Shown: positions 45,963 through 54,457 of the stretch, in pieces | Position numbering within the stretch: position 1 is the first letter of the stretch | Layout: the number at the start of each line of letters is the position of its first letter | DNA from: Tenacibaculum caenipelagi | GTDB lineage: Bacteria > Bacteroidota > Bacteroidia > Flavobacteriales > Flavobacteriaceae | Assembly (NCBI RefSeq): GCF_004363005.1 | Contig: NZ_SNYH01000003.1 | Location: 186,001-250,000, forward strand | DNA: 64,000 nucleotides | Direction of reading: 5' to 3' | Position numbers and translations under genes: made by a program | The notes under the pieces: generated by a model | The model's database searches: none | Seen by the model: only the letters and a program-made list of their open reading frames with translations | Told to the model about the DNA's origin: nothing

Positions 45963-46229
45963 TTATAAGCTATTTACCTTCTCTATTAAAGCATTTGCTC
46001 TTGACTCTAATTCAGCACTAACTGACTTGAAATGAGCTTTTTTATTTTCAACATTTTTTGCATTTACTTTTGCTATTAAATCATCAAAAGTTACAATAAC
46101 CTCATCAACAATAGCACCTGCTTTTTCTTTATTAGCTTCAGGGTTTAATTCTGTTGCTATTTGACAGATACTAATAATGTCTCCTAATGTATAGTTGATA
46201 TCTTTCTTTAAATTTTTTACGCTTGACAT
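45963..46229 (-). CDS. Small helical conserved protein
   Basis: An 88-residue protein (MSSVKNLKKDINYTLGDIIS) rich in A, E, K and V, with ATELNPEANKEKAGAIVDEV and a helical end. The opening KNLKKDINYTLGDII is seen in short conserved Flavobacteriaceae proteins; function unknown. It is 22 bases from the CAT-like gene, same strand, but has its own terminator. Confidence 0.65.
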   Translation of the reverse strand: MSSVKNLKKDINYTLGDIISICQIATELNPEANKEKAGAIVDEVIVTFDDLIAKVNAKNVENKKAHFKSVSAELESRANALIEKVNSL

Positions 46230-46251
46230 AATTATAAATTTTGATGCAAAA

Positions 46252-46878
46252 TTAATCGATTTTATCTAATTCTTGTTGATATTTCTCAAAAAACTGTCCA
46301 ACATGATATCCATCAACTAAAGCATGATTTACATTCATTGCTACAGGCATTAACATTTTATTATTTTCATGGCTTATTTTACCAAAAGATAATTGAGGTA
46401 CACTATCATTTTTATTTCCTGAAAACGGTTCTTTATGCCCTGAAAAATTAATCCAAGGAATTGCTGAACAATGTATACATCCTAAGGAATACACTTGCGG
46501 AAACAAATCATTCGAACTTAAAATCCGTTCTTTTTCCTTTAGAAAATTAAAATTGAATTCTTCAAAACTTTCAGAATAAGCTATATACGAAAATCCAAAA
46601 GTATTATCAGGTCTGGCAATAGTTGCTGAAGCATTGATTACTTCATAAACAACAACCTTGTTATCTTCTAATCTATATTTTAAATTCTCAACAGCATTGA
46701 TAGCTTTCATACAAGCATGCAAATATCGAACAAAAAAGGAATGTTTTTCTTCTTTTGCTGATTGATAAGTTTTTGATACCTCTACATTAGCTACCAACCC
46801 AAATGTTGGGTCAGCAAGAGTTCTAAAATGTTCAAAAAGTTGTTTTCTATTCCAGCTCTCAATATCTAAATACTTCAT
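46252..46878 (-). CDS. CAT-like acetyltransferase
   Basis: The 208-residue protein has the fold of chloramphenicol O-acetyltransferases: WNRKQLFEHFRTLADPTFGL, FFVRYLHACMKAINAVENLK, FGFSYIAYSESFEEF, and the catalytic MNVNHALVDGYHVGQFFEKY, where NHALVDG stands for HHxxxDG. In Bacteroidetes chromosomal copies like this are common; whether chloramphenicol is the real acceptor is not known. One base separates it from the HAD gene. Confidence 0.85.
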   Translation of the reverse strand: MKYLDIESWNRKQLFEHFRTLADPTFGLVANVEVSKTYQSAKEEKHSFFVRYLHACMKAINAVENLKYRLEDNKVVVYEVINASATIARPDNTFGFSYIAYSESFEEFNFNFLKEKERILSSNDLFPQVYSLGCIHCSAIPWINFSGHKEPFSGNKNDSVPQLSFGKISHENNKMLMPVAMNVNHALVDGYHVGQFFEKYQQELDKID

Positions 46879-47565
46879 TTATAAAAAACTTAATATATCA
46901 GTAATATTAGATACTGTTTTGTAGGCATCTGATTTTTGTTCATCACTCACCTCTTCATGCGCCCATGTAGTATGAAAAGGCACATGAATAGCGGTTGCTC
47001 CTATTTCTAACAACGGCAACACATCTGATTTTAACGAATTTCCTATCATTAAAAATTCTGACGGTTTTATATCTAGGCGTTTTACTAATTTTTTATAATC
47101 TGTTTTTTTCTTTTCACTCATCACTTCAGTATGATGAAAATACTTTAAAATCTCTGATTTTGCTAACTTACGTTCTTGATCTAACAGATCTCCTTTAGTA
47201 GCTACAATCAATTTATATTTTCCATGCAACTGCTGCAACACCTCTTCTACTCCATCTAATAATTCAATAGGTTTTTCTAACATATTTTTTCCTATCTCTA
47301 GAATTTCTTCCATCGTTCTTGGAGCAATTTTGTAGTTAGAAATTTCTAAAGCACATTCAACCATCGACAACATAAAACCCTTTACTCCATATCCATAAAT
47401 TTTAAGGTTCTCTATTTCCTTTTTAAATAACTCTTGATGGATTTTGTTCTCTGTTTCATAATCTGATAACAATTTTGCAAATTCATTTTCAGCTTCACGA
47501 AAATAAGTTTCGTTTACCCAAAGTGTGTCGTCTGCATCAAAAGATATTACTTTAATGTTATTCAT
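46879..47565 (-). CDS. HAD-superfamily hydrolase
   Basis: The 228-residue protein starts [20 protein letters not shown], holding the nucleophile DADDT. Motif II is KLIVATKGD, motif [17 protein letters not shown] and motif [22 protein letters not shown]. The cap domain lies between about residues 20 and 90. A phosphatase for small metabolites is likely. It overlaps the kdsB stop by eight bases, so it is co-transcribed; KDO 8-phosphate phosphatase (KdsC) is a different HAD type and is not claimed. Confidence 0.85.
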   Translation of the reverse strand: MNNIKVISFDADDTLWVNETYFREAENEFAKLLSDYETENKIHQELFKKEIENLKIYGYGVKGFMLSMVECALEISNYKIAPRTMEEILEIGKNMLEKPIELLDGVEEVLQQLHGKYKLIVATKGDLLDQERKLAKSEILKYFHHTEVMSEKKKTDYKKLVKRLDIKPSEFLMIGNSLKSDVLPLLEIGATAIHVPFHTTWAHEEVSDEQKSDAYKTVSNITDILSFL

Positions 47566-48292
47566 TTGTTAATTGTTTTATGGCTTTTTCTAAGTCTTCA
47601 GGAGTATCAATACCAATACTTTCTACCGAAGTTTCTATCATTTTAATTTTTTTTCCCACCTCTAAATAGCGAATACATTCTATTTTTTCAGCCGCTTCAA
47701 TTGGTGTCATTGGTGTATGATAAAAATCGATTAATGCATTTTTTCTAAAAGCATACACTCCTTTGTGTTTGTAATAATCTACATTCACTTCTTTATCTCT
47801 ATGATACGGAATCACACTTCTTGAAAAGTAAATAGCAAAATCGTTAGTATCAGTAATTACCTTTACATTGTTTGGGTTTTGAATATCTTCTTCATCTGTC
47901 ATTTTAACTTTCAGAGAGGCTAAATCAATCTCCTTTTTATCATCTCCTTTAAAAACATCAATCAGTTTTGATAGGGAAACAGTATCAATAAATGGTTCGT
48001 CTCCCTGTACGTTTACCACAATATCAACATCAAGGTTTTCTACGGCTTCTGCTATTCTATCAGAGCCACATTCGTGTTCTTTTTTACTCATTAACACTTT
48101 ACCTTCTACAGCTTCAATAGTATTATAAATTACCTCAGAATCGGTAACCACATATACTTCATCAAACAAATCGACTTGTAATGCTGCTTCATAGGTTCTT
48201 ACAATTACTGGTTTTCCACCTAAATCTTTCATCAATTTTCCTGGAAAACGTGACGCGCTATAACGCGCGGGAATCATTGCTATTATCTTCAT
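47558..48292 (-). CDS. kdsB: 3-Deoxy-manno-octulosonate cytidylyltransferase
   Basis: The start is likely ATG 48292 ([20 protein letters not shown]), giving 244 residues; the in-frame ATG 48334 only adds a hydrophobic stretch that is not conserved. The nucleotide site is [15 protein letters not shown], followed by [28 protein letters not shown] and [11 protein letters not shown]. It makes CMP-KDO for lipopolysaccharide core. A perfect -7 box (minus TATCTTTG, 48321-48314) lies upstream. Confidence 0.94.
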   Translation of the reverse strand: MKIIAMIPARYSASRFPGKLMKDLGGKPVIVRTYEAALQVDLFDEVYVVTDSEVIYNTIEAVEGKVLMSKKEHECGSDRIAEAVENLDVDIVVNVQGDEPFIDTVSLSKLIDVFKGDDKKEIDLASLKVKMTDEEDIQNPNNVKVITDTNDFAIYFSRSVIPYHRDKEVNVDYYKHKGVYAFRKNALIDFYHTPMTPIEAAEKIECIRYLEVGKKIKMIETSVESIGIDTPEDLEKAIKQLTNE

Positions 48293-48334
48293 AAACGATA
48301 TAAAACTATGTATCAAAGATACATATTTATACAA

Positions 48335-48435
48335 CTACAATAAAAGTTTACAAACACTGGATTGACAAAACTTTAACATTAATTAATTCTATGTTTTACA
48401 CAATTTTTAAAAAGTTTCACTACTTTTGAGACATA
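48335..48435. other. Non-coding upstream part of the kdsB/leader intergenic region
   Basis: About 100 AT-rich bases between the divergent kdsB and the leader transcript. They hold only the -7 box for the rightward transcript (TACTTTTG, 48421-48428). No gene is seen. Confidence 0.5.
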
Positions 48436-48570
48436 ATGAAGGCGCTTTTACGCACATATACGTTTATTTTTAACACGATCAATTCGATTTCGTGTACAGC
48501 CGGCATGCATAAACAGTATGTATATATGACACAAAGCACCCACAACAACAGATATAAACATCGATTTTAA
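48436..48570 (+). CDS. Possible leader peptide, 44 residues
   Basis: ATG 48436 opens a frame of 44 codons (MKALLRTYTFIFNTINSISC, then AGMHKQYVYMTQSTHNNRYK). The start would be at the very 5' end of the predicted transcript. The peptide looks unlike a membrane or secreted protein. It has no run of one amino acid, so a classical amino-acid attenuator is not obvious; it may be chance. Confidence 0.3.
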   Translation: MKALLRTYTFIFNTINSISCTAGMHKQYVYMTQSTHNNRYKHRF

Positions 48571-48596
48571 TAAAATCAATTTTACTATAAACTTAC

Positions 48597-48629
48597 AAAG
48601 GTGCTTTTTACAAAAAGCACCTTTTTTTA
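48597..48629 (+). terminator. Strong terminator, also the possible attenuator stem
   Basis: AAAGGTGCTTTTT, a loop of two or three bases and AAAAAGCACCTTT, followed by a T run. It lies 29 bases before the next small gene, not behind a gene, which is why attenuation is considered. Confidence 0.85.
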
Positions 48630-48657
48630 TTTATTAATATTTTAAATTTTAATCATT

Positions 48658-48771
48658 ATGAACACTTTTAAGTATCGAAATTCAATTAGAAAACACGTAG
48701 CCTCAACTGTAATGTACTCAGTACAAAACCCATTTTACAGAGATCCAGAATTACTAATACTTAACCCGTAA
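48658..48771 (+). CDS. Small protein, 37 residues
   Basis: ATG 48658 begins MNTFKYRNSIRKHVASTVMY and continues SVQNPFYRDPELLILNP. It ends five bases before the next gene and has the same A-rich leader. The amphipathic sequence looks genuine, and tight spacing suggests one unit with the 48777 gene. Family unknown. Confidence 0.5.
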   Translation: MNTFKYRNSIRKHVASTVMYSVQNPFYRDPELLILNP

Positions 48772-48776
48772 CTATC

Positions 48777-49127
48777 ATGAAATCATTAAACACTACACAA
48801 AACATAAAAAATCAATTTATTGTTAGCAAAAAACAAGTTAGCAAAAACAAGGTACTAAAGACATCTATCTTATACGACAAGATTGAGTCTAGCGTACAGT
48901 CTTCACTTAACTTATATAAGAACTCATCTGATCTAAGTTTTAAAAGCATTGAATTTGATCTTCTAGAAAATGCTTATTTAAATGATAAACTTATCATTAA
49001 AAACAATATTAAAAAATTGAGCACTACAGAAGTTGTTTTAAACATTACTGTTTCGAAAAAAGAAGAGAAAAAACAAGATATTATTTGTACAGCTGTATTT
49101 GGCTACAGCTTAGAAAAAGCTTCTTAA
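48777..49127 (+). CDS. Unknown protein with a possible hot-dog fold
   Basis: A 116-residue basic protein (MKSLNTTQNIKNQFIVSKKQ). The part from about residue 30 (SVQSSLNLYKNSSDLSFKSI, ENAYLNDKLIIKNNIKKLST, TEVVLNITVSKKEEKKQDII, CTAVFGYSLEKAS) has the strand pattern of acyl-CoA thioesterase-like hot-dog proteins: D-x-L-x-I, V-x-L-x-I-x-V, then A-x-F-x-Y. That is an inference from pattern. It ends before the bidirectional terminator at 49187. Confidence 0.6.
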   Translation: MKSLNTTQNIKNQFIVSKKQVSKNKVLKTSILYDKIESSVQSSLNLYKNSSDLSFKSIEFDLLENAYLNDKLIIKNNIKKLSTTEVVLNITVSKKEEKKQDIICTAVFGYSLEKAS

Positions 49128-49186
49128 TTATTCTTATGATTGACTCAACAATCAATCATGCAATTTTAAGTTAGTTTAGTTTGTTT

Positions 49187-49218
49187 ATAAGCTTAAGAGA
49201 GTACTCTCTTAAGCTTAT
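49187..49218. terminator. Perfect 32-bp palindrome, bidirectional terminator
   Basis: Each half reads ATAAGCTTAAGAGAGT or its complement, with no loop sequence apart from the centre. It separates the convergent genes at 49127 (+) and manA (-). The manA stop codon (49215-49217) lies inside the distal arm. Confidence 0.85.
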
Positions 49219-50186
49219 TTTATGAATATCTCTAGTAATTCAGATGAACCTGTTGATAAAACTATTACATCATTAATACAGGCAGGTACTAGAATGGTTT
49301 CTCCCATTTTTATAACTTCTTGCTGGTCTTTGTAGGTAAAAGTTACTTCACCTTTTACACACATATAAATCACAAAACTTTCTTTTGAAGACAAATCGAC
49401 TTTTACTTCTCCTCTTACAGGAAAAATATTGGTTGTAAAATACGGGCATGAAACCACCTCTTTTGAAATATTCTCTTCTTTTAAATATGAAGTTTTATAT
49501 GAGTCTTTTGCAGAAAAATCGATAACTTCCAATGCCTTTTCTGTATGTAACTCTCTGTAATTCCCATCAACATCTTTTCTATCCCAATCATAAATTCGAT
49601 AGGTTATATCAGAAGTTTGCTGAATTTCGGCAATTAACAAACCTGCACCAATAGCGTGCACTCTTCCAGGTGGAACAAAATACACGTCACCTCTTTTTAC
49701 CTCATCAAAATTTAAAATTTCTGGTAAGGTTTTGTCGGCTAAATGTTGAAGGTATTCCTTTTTATTAGAATTATTTTTAAATCCTATAATAATATTAGCG
49801 TCTTTATCTGCCTGAACGACGTACCACATTTCTGTTTTACCAAAAGACTCCTGAATTTCTGCTGAATCGTCATCTGGATGCACTTGAATGCTCAACACCT
49901 CCTTGGCATCTATAAACTTTATTAATAAAGGAAATTCATCTCCAAAGGTTTCATATACATAATTCCCAACTAAATCTTGCTTACACTCTTTTAAAAGATT
50001 TCGTAAGGTTGTTCCTCGTAATACTCCATTACTAACAATAGATTCGTCACCATCAACATCAGAAATCTCCCAGCTTTCTCCTATATTAGTATTATCGGAA
50101 TTTTTATGTAGTAATTGGTTTAGTTTTTCCCCTCCCCATATTTTTTGTTTTAAAATTGGGGTAAATCGTAGTAGTTGGTCAATCAT
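49215..50186 (-). CDS. manA: Mannose-6-phosphate isomerase, class I
   Basis: The 323-residue protein has the short class I form: FTPILKQKIWGGEKL, EFPLLIKFIDAKEVLSIQVH (metal ligands QVHPDD follow), FGKTEMWYVVQADKDANI, YFVPPGRVHAIGAGLLIAEI and SDITYRIYDWDR. It interconverts mannose and fructose 6-phosphates for surface polysaccharides. A C-terminal cupin (EVIKMGETILVPACINDVIV) follows as usual. QueD and Idi genes are directly upstream in the same transcript, 3 and 1 bp apart. Confidence 0.93.
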   Translation of the reverse strand: MIDQLLRFTPILKQKIWGGEKLNQLLHKNSDNTNIGESWEISDVDGDESIVSNGVLRGTTLRNLLKECKQDLVGNYVYETFGDEFPLLIKFIDAKEVLSIQVHPDDDSAEIQESFGKTEMWYVVQADKDANIIIGFKNNSNKKEYLQHLADKTLPEILNFDEVKRGDVYFVPPGRVHAIGAGLLIAEIQQTSDITYRIYDWDRKDVDGNYRELHTEKALEVIDFSAKDSYKTSYLKEENISKEVVSCPYFTTNIFPVRGEVKVDLSSKESFVIYMCVKGEVTFTYKDQQEVIKMGETILVPACINDVIVLSTGSSELLEIFIK

Positions 50187-50189
50187 AAA

Positions 50190-50603
50190 TTAAGCTCCTC
50201 TATAGGTTACGTAGTTTCTAGGGGTTTCATATAAAGTAACTTCTAAATCTAGGTTTTCAGGAATACTCGCACGTAACTTATTATAAATCACTACTGATAT
50301 ATTTTCTACTGTAGGGTTTAAATTCTTAAACTCTTCAACCTCAATATTTAAGTTTTTGTGATCTAAAACATTTTCTACTTTTAACTGTATTAAATCTTTT
50401 AGCTTTCCTAAATCGTATACATAACCTGTTTCTTCATTAACTTCTCCTGTTAATGAAACTATTAGCTCATAATTGTGCCCATGGTAGTTTGGGTTACTAC
50501 ACTTACCAAAAACTTCAAAGTTTTTCTCATCAGACCAATTAGAATTAAATAAACGATGTGCTGCATTAAAATGCGCTTTTCTATGTACGGTTACTTTAGG
50601 CAT
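50190..50603 (-). CDS. queD: 6-Carboxytetrahydropterin synthase family protein
   Basis: The 137-residue protein has the zinc-binding motifs of the PTPS/QueD family: VHRKAHFNAAHRLFNSNW (first histidine), CSNPNYHGHNYELIVSLTG (H-x-H), and VYDLGKLKDLIQLKVENVLD with LDHKNLN; the catalytic cysteine is in GKCSNPNYHGHN. ENISVVIYNKLRA and TLYETPRNYVTY complete it. It makes 6-carboxytetrahydropterin for queuosine, or pyruvoyl-tetrahydropterin, so the symbol is tentative. Confidence 0.88.
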   Translation of the reverse strand: MPKVTVHRKAHFNAAHRLFNSNWSDEKNFEVFGKCSNPNYHGHNYELIVSLTGEVNEETGYVYDLGKLKDLIQLKVENVLDHKNLNIEVEEFKNLNPTVENISVVIYNKLRASIPENLDLEVTLYETPRNYVTYRGA

Positions 50604-50604
50604 A

Positions 50605-51126
50605 TTAAATAAACTTTGCTATTTTTTTGTATGATTCTCTAAAAATAATTTTAAACCACGCTGTGTATTTTTCAGGATGATTTTCTATATCATTTTTCAC
50701 CGACTCTAAAGGCATCCACTTGTATGATGCTACTTCTTCTGGGTTTATATTAGGTTCGTCGTTAAATCGCCCAATCATTACATGGTCTAACTCATGTTCA
50801 GTTAAACCATTATCAAATGGTGCTTTATAAATGAAAGAAAACACCTCTTCTAACTCACATGAAAAACCCATTTCTTCTTGTAATCTACGCTTTCCTGCTT
50901 CAATATTAGATTCTCCGTCTCGTTGATGTGAACAACAAGTGTTGGTCCATAACAAAGGTGAATGGTACTTCTCAGCAGCACGTTGTTGTAACATCAATTC
51001 ATTTTTATCATTAAAAACAAATACAGAAAATGCTCTATGTAATAGTGCTTTTTCGTGTGCTTCAATTTTTTCCATCAACCCTATCGGATTGTCTTTCTCG
51101 TCAACTAAAATTACGTGTTCCTTCAT
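50605..51126 (-). CDS. idi: Isopentenyl-diphosphate delta-isomerase, type 1
   Basis: The 173-residue protein is a Nudix-fold IPP isomerase: LLHRAFSVFVFNDKNELMLQ, QRAAEKYHSPLLWTNTCCSH (catalytic cysteine region), and EAGKRRLQEEMGFSCELEEV (Nudix-like box). It interconverts isopentenyl and dimethylallyl diphosphates for isoprenoids, such as the menaquinone tail made by the men genes here. One base separates it from queD. Confidence 0.94.
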   Translation of the reverse strand: MKEHVILVDEKDNPIGLMEKIEAHEKALLHRAFSVFVFNDKNELMLQQRAAEKYHSPLLWTNTCCSHQRDGESNIEAGKRRLQEEMGFSCELEEVFSFIYKAPFDNGLTEHELDHVMIGRFNDEPNINPEEVASYKWMPLESVKNDIENHPEKYTAWFKIIFRESYKKIAKFI

Positions 51127-51184
51127 TTTAAAAATATACGAAAAGCAAACTTACGAAATTGATATCAGTCCAACAATTAAACCC

Positions 51185-51215
51185 TTTGAACAGTTCGCTT
51201 TAAAATGTATCTTTG
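51185..51215 (+). promoter_or_regulatory. Promoter of prfC, perfect Bacteroidetes consensus
   Basis: TTTG (51185-51188), exactly 19 bp, and TATCTTTG (51208-51215) match TTTG-N19-TAnnTTTG in every position. Transcription should start around 51221, 13 bases before the start codon. This is the best promoter in the window and supports the phylum. Confidence 0.85.
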
Positions 51216-51233
51216 CAACCTTAAAATTTATAG

Positions 51234-52820
51234 ATGAGTTTTTTAGAAGAAATACAGAAGAGACGTACATTCGGAATTATATCACACCCTGATGCAGGTA
51301 AAACTACCTTAACTGAAAAATTATTACTTTTTGGTGGAGCTATTCAAGAAGCAGGAGCTGTTAAAAACAATAAAATAAAAAAAGGGGCAACTTCCGATTT
51401 TATGGAAATTGAACGCCAACGTGGTATCTCGGTTGCTACCTCTGTATTAGCTTTCATTTATAAAGATCGTAAAATCAATATTCTTGATACCCCTGGTCAC
51501 AAAGATTTTGCTGAAGATACTTTTAGAACCTTGACCGCTGTAGATAGTGTTATCGTAGTGATTGATGTTGCAAAAGGAGTCGAGGAACAAACCGAAAAAC
51601 TAGTAGAGGTTTGTCGCATGCGAAAAATCCCAATGATTGTGTTCATTAATAAGTTAGACCGTGAAGGTAAAGATGCTTTTGATTTATTAGATGAAGTTGA
51701 ACAAAAATTAGGACTAAAAGTTACTCCTTTAAGTTTTCCTATTGGAATGGGTTACGATTTTAAAGGAATCTATAACATTTGGGGAAAGAAATTAAACATC
51801 TTTTCTGGAGATAACAAACAAACCATTTCTGAAGGTGTTGAATTTGATGATGTAAACAATCCTGAATTAGATAATATTGTTGGAGAAAATGCTGCAAACA
51901 CACTTCGTGAAGAGCTAGAATTAGTGAGTGAAGTATATCCTGATTTTGATCAAGAAGCATATATTAAAGGAGATTTACAACCAGTATTCTTCGGTTCTGC
52001 TTTGAACAATTTTGGAGTAAAAGAATTATTAGATTGCTTTATTGATATTGCTCCAAATCCACAACCAAAACAAGCAGAAGAACGCTTGGTAGATTCTAAA
52101 GAGGATAAATTAACTGGATTTGTATTTAAAATACACGCAAATATGGATCCGAAGCACCGTGACCGTTTAGCTTTTGTTAAAATTGTGTCGGGTACATTTA
52201 AAAGAAATACCCCTTATCTACACGTTCGTAACGGAAAAAAAGTAAAATTTTCGAGTCCGAATGCCTTTTTTGCTGAGAAAAAAGAAATTGTAGAAGAATC
52301 TTTTCCTGGTGATATTGTAGGATTACATGATACTGGTAGCTTTAAAATTGGAGATACCTTAACTGAAGGAGAACAATTGAACTTTAAAGGAATTCCAAGT
52401 TTTTCTCCAGAACATTTCCGTTATGTGAACAATGCTGATCCTATGAAAGCTAAACAATTATACAAAGGTTTAGATCAATTGATGGATGAAGGAGTTGCAC
52501 AATTATTCACATTAGATATGAACGGTCGAAAAATTATTGGTACTGTAGGAGCATTACAGTACGAAGTAATTCAATATCGTTTAGAACACGAATACGGTGC
52601 AAAATGTACTTACGAAAACATACAAGTACATAAAGCTTGTTGGGTAGAACCTGAAGATCCTAAAAATGAAGAATTCAAAGAATTTAAGCGTGTAAAACAA
52701 CGTTATTTAGCGAAAGATAAACAAGGTCATTTAGTATTTTTAGCCGATTCTCCGTTCACAATTCAAATGACTCAAAGTAAATACCCTACCGTAAAATTAC
52801 ATTTCACTAGTGAATTCTAA
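51234..52820 (+). CDS. prfC: Peptide chain release factor 3
   Basis: The 528-residue GTPase begins FLEEIQKRRTFGIISHPDAG with the P-loop HPDAGKTTLTEK, then ERQRGISVATSVLAFIYKDR (G2), NILDTPGHKDFAEDTFRTLT (G3) and MIVFINKLDREGKDAFDLLD (G4). The later domains contain TGFVFKIHANMDPKHRDRLA and VGALQYEVIQYRLEHEYGAK, both RF3-specific. It releases RF1 and RF2 from ribosomes after termination. The stop overlaps the start of the outer-membrane protein gene by eleven bases. Confidence 0.95.
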   Translation: MSFLEEIQKRRTFGIISHPDAGKTTLTEKLLLFGGAIQEAGAVKNNKIKKGATSDFMEIERQRGISVATSVLAFIYKDRKINILDTPGHKDFAEDTFRTLTAVDSVIVVIDVAKGVEEQTEKLVEVCRMRKIPMIVFINKLDREGKDAFDLLDEVEQKLGLKVTPLSFPIGMGYDFKGIYNIWGKKLNIFSGDNKQTISEGVEFDDVNNPELDNIVGENAANTLREELELVSEVYPDFDQEAYIKGDLQPVFFGSALNNFGVKELLDCFIDIAPNPQPKQAEERLVDSKEDKLTGFVFKIHANMDPKHRDRLAFVKIVSGTFKRNTPYLHVRNGKKVKFSSPNAFFAEKKEIVEESFPGDIVGLHDTGSFKIGDTLTEGEQLNFKGIPSFSPEHFRYVNNADPMKAKQLYKGLDQLMDEGVAQLFTLDMNGRKIIGTVGALQYEVIQYRLEHEYGAKCTYENIQVHKACWVEPEDPKNEEFKEFKRVKQRYLAKDKQGHLVFLADSPFTIQMTQSKYPTVKLHFTSEF

Positions 52821-54363
52821 AAAACGCTATATAGCCTCTTTTCTCTTTTTTCTTTTCTCTTCTCTAACTTACAGTCAGGAGAATTTATCAAGTTTACAAG
52901 GAAAAGAGTTACATAATAAAGTACGCTTGAATTTTATTCCTGTTGAAATGCCTACGGATAAATTTCCAGACATAAAACCAACAATGGGATTAGCGGGTTT
53001 ACATTACCAAATTCCTATCAATAGTTGGCTATATGGTGGTGCTGGATTTCACTTTGCTGTTACAGGAGATCAAGGAGGCTTATTTACATTAGGAGCTGAA
53101 CTAGGAATCAATCATCAGTTATATAAAAACATCTATTTAGATGCTAACTTTCATTTTGGTGGTGGTGGCGGGTATCGTTATTTGGTAAATGATGGAGGTT
53201 TTATCAACCCAAATATCGGATTACAATACAAGAAAAACGATTATTCCTTCGGAATACAATACAGTCACATTAATTTTTTATCAGGAGGAATTAAAAGTAA
53301 CTCGGTTTCTTTCTTTGTAGAAATTCCTAGTATTTTACGTTTTACTGATTATGATAAAGCACATCAAAAATTTGTAGCTGACAATCTTTCTCCCGATAAT
53401 TTTTGGAGTAAACCAACAGTTAAAAATGCACAGCAAGTCCGTTTTGACTTTTTTAAACCTATCGGAAATTCAAAAAAAGATAATGGTGATAACTTAACAG
53501 AAACCTTATCTGTTGTTGGGTTTGAATATCAGAAATATTTAAACGAAAACACCTTCTTATTTGCACATACCGATGCTATTTATAAAGGATTACGTGCTGG
53601 TTTTATGGATTTATTTGTAGGTGTGGGTTATCATCCATATCAATCAAAATACATCAATATTTTTGGAAAACTAGGTGTTGGTGCAGCCGGTGGTCGTGTG
53701 GCTCCTGAAGGTGGGTTAATGATGTATCCATCCGCAGGAATCGATTTAAAACTGTTTAAAAATATTGCTATTAGTGGTCATGGTGGCTATTATCGAGCAA
53801 TTGCTGGTGATTTAGAAGCTTATACTTTCGGATTTGGGTTAAAATATTTCGGATTAAATGGAGGAACTTCTTCCGAAGAAAACACAACATACTACGCTCA
53901 AGGATTACGAGTAGAAGTTCAAAATCAAAGTTATTTTAATGTCGCTAAAACTGATGATGTTTATGATGCAACCAAAATTGATTTACAATTAATCGGGTTA
54001 AAAGTAAACTACGATTTAAACAGATGGCTATATGTAGCAGGAGAAGCAGGTTTTGCATATGATGGACGTTCGGGTGGTTATGCTCATGGCTTAGTAGGTG
54101 GTGGTGTTTACAGTCCTCGTTTTTTTAACAAAAGAATGCGTGGATTTATAGAAATTATGGTTGGTGCTGGTGGTGGGGCTGGTGTAGATACTGATGAAGG
54201 AATTATTATTCGTCCAACTCTTGGAATAAATTACGATGCGACTCATCAAGTTTCAGTAATTGCTTCTGGTGGTCGATACTATTCACCTTTCGGTAACGTC
54301 AATTCAAACAATATTAACATAGGTTTAAGCTTTAACCTTTCAACTTTATTAGTAAAAAACTAA
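52810..54363 (+). CDS. Outer-membrane beta-barrel protein of unknown function
   Basis: The 517-residue precursor starts at GTG 52810 with a signal peptide (YIASFLFFLFSSLTYSQ). The remainder is glycine- and aromatic-rich with alternating strands (WLYGGAGFHFAVTGDQGGLF, YLDANFHFGGGGGYRYLVND, YINIFGKLGVGAAGGRVAPE) and two similar halves, each with a G-G-G-Y or A-G-G-G strand and a GLMMYPSAGIDLKLF-like turn. It probably forms a barrel; the function is unknown. It overlaps the end of prfC, so it is co-transcribed. Confidence 0.75.
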   Translation: MNSKKRYIASFLFFLFSSLTYSQENLSSLQGKELHNKVRLNFIPVEMPTDKFPDIKPTMGLAGLHYQIPINSWLYGGAGFHFAVTGDQGGLFTLGAELGINHQLYKNIYLDANFHFGGGGGYRYLVNDGGFINPNIGLQYKKNDYSFGIQYSHINFLSGGIKSNSVSFFVEIPSILRFTDYDKAHQKFVADNLSPDNFWSKPTVKNAQQVRFDFFKPIGNSKKDNGDNLTETLSVVGFEYQKYLNENTFLFAHTDAIYKGLRAGFMDLFVGVGYHPYQSKYINIFGKLGVGAAGGRVAPEGGLMMYPSAGIDLKLFKNIAISGHGGYYRAIAGDLEAYTFGFGLKYFGLNGGTSSEENTTYYAQGLRVEVQNQSYFNVAKTDDVYDATKIDLQLIGLKVNYDLNRWLYVAGEAGFAYDGRSGGYAHGLVGGGVYSPRFFNKRMRGFIEIMVGAGGGAGVDTDEGIIIRPTLGINYDATHQVSVIASGGRYYSPFGNVNSNNINIGLSFNLSTLLVKN

Positions 54364-54457
54364 CTTTGTCATTATAAAGAATGAAATGATGTAGCAATCT
54401 CAATAAAAAGATTCCTTTATTTTATTCTGAATGACACATAATATAAATAAGAGAAAA

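Larger units (their letters stand above)
48421..48629 (+). ncRNA. Candidate attenuator leader or small RNA
   Basis: A perfect -7 box TACTTTTG (48421-48428) predicts a transcript from about 48434, ending at a strong terminator (48597-48629). A segment AAAGCACC (48533-48540) can pair with GGTGCTTT (48600-48607), the same bases used by the terminator stem, so two exclusive structures are possible. An inner hairpin CACGA...TCGTG lies at about 48473-48493. A frame of 44 codons (48436-48570) covers the AAAGCACC segment. No Rfam family is recognised. The -33 box is weak. Confidence 0.5.
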
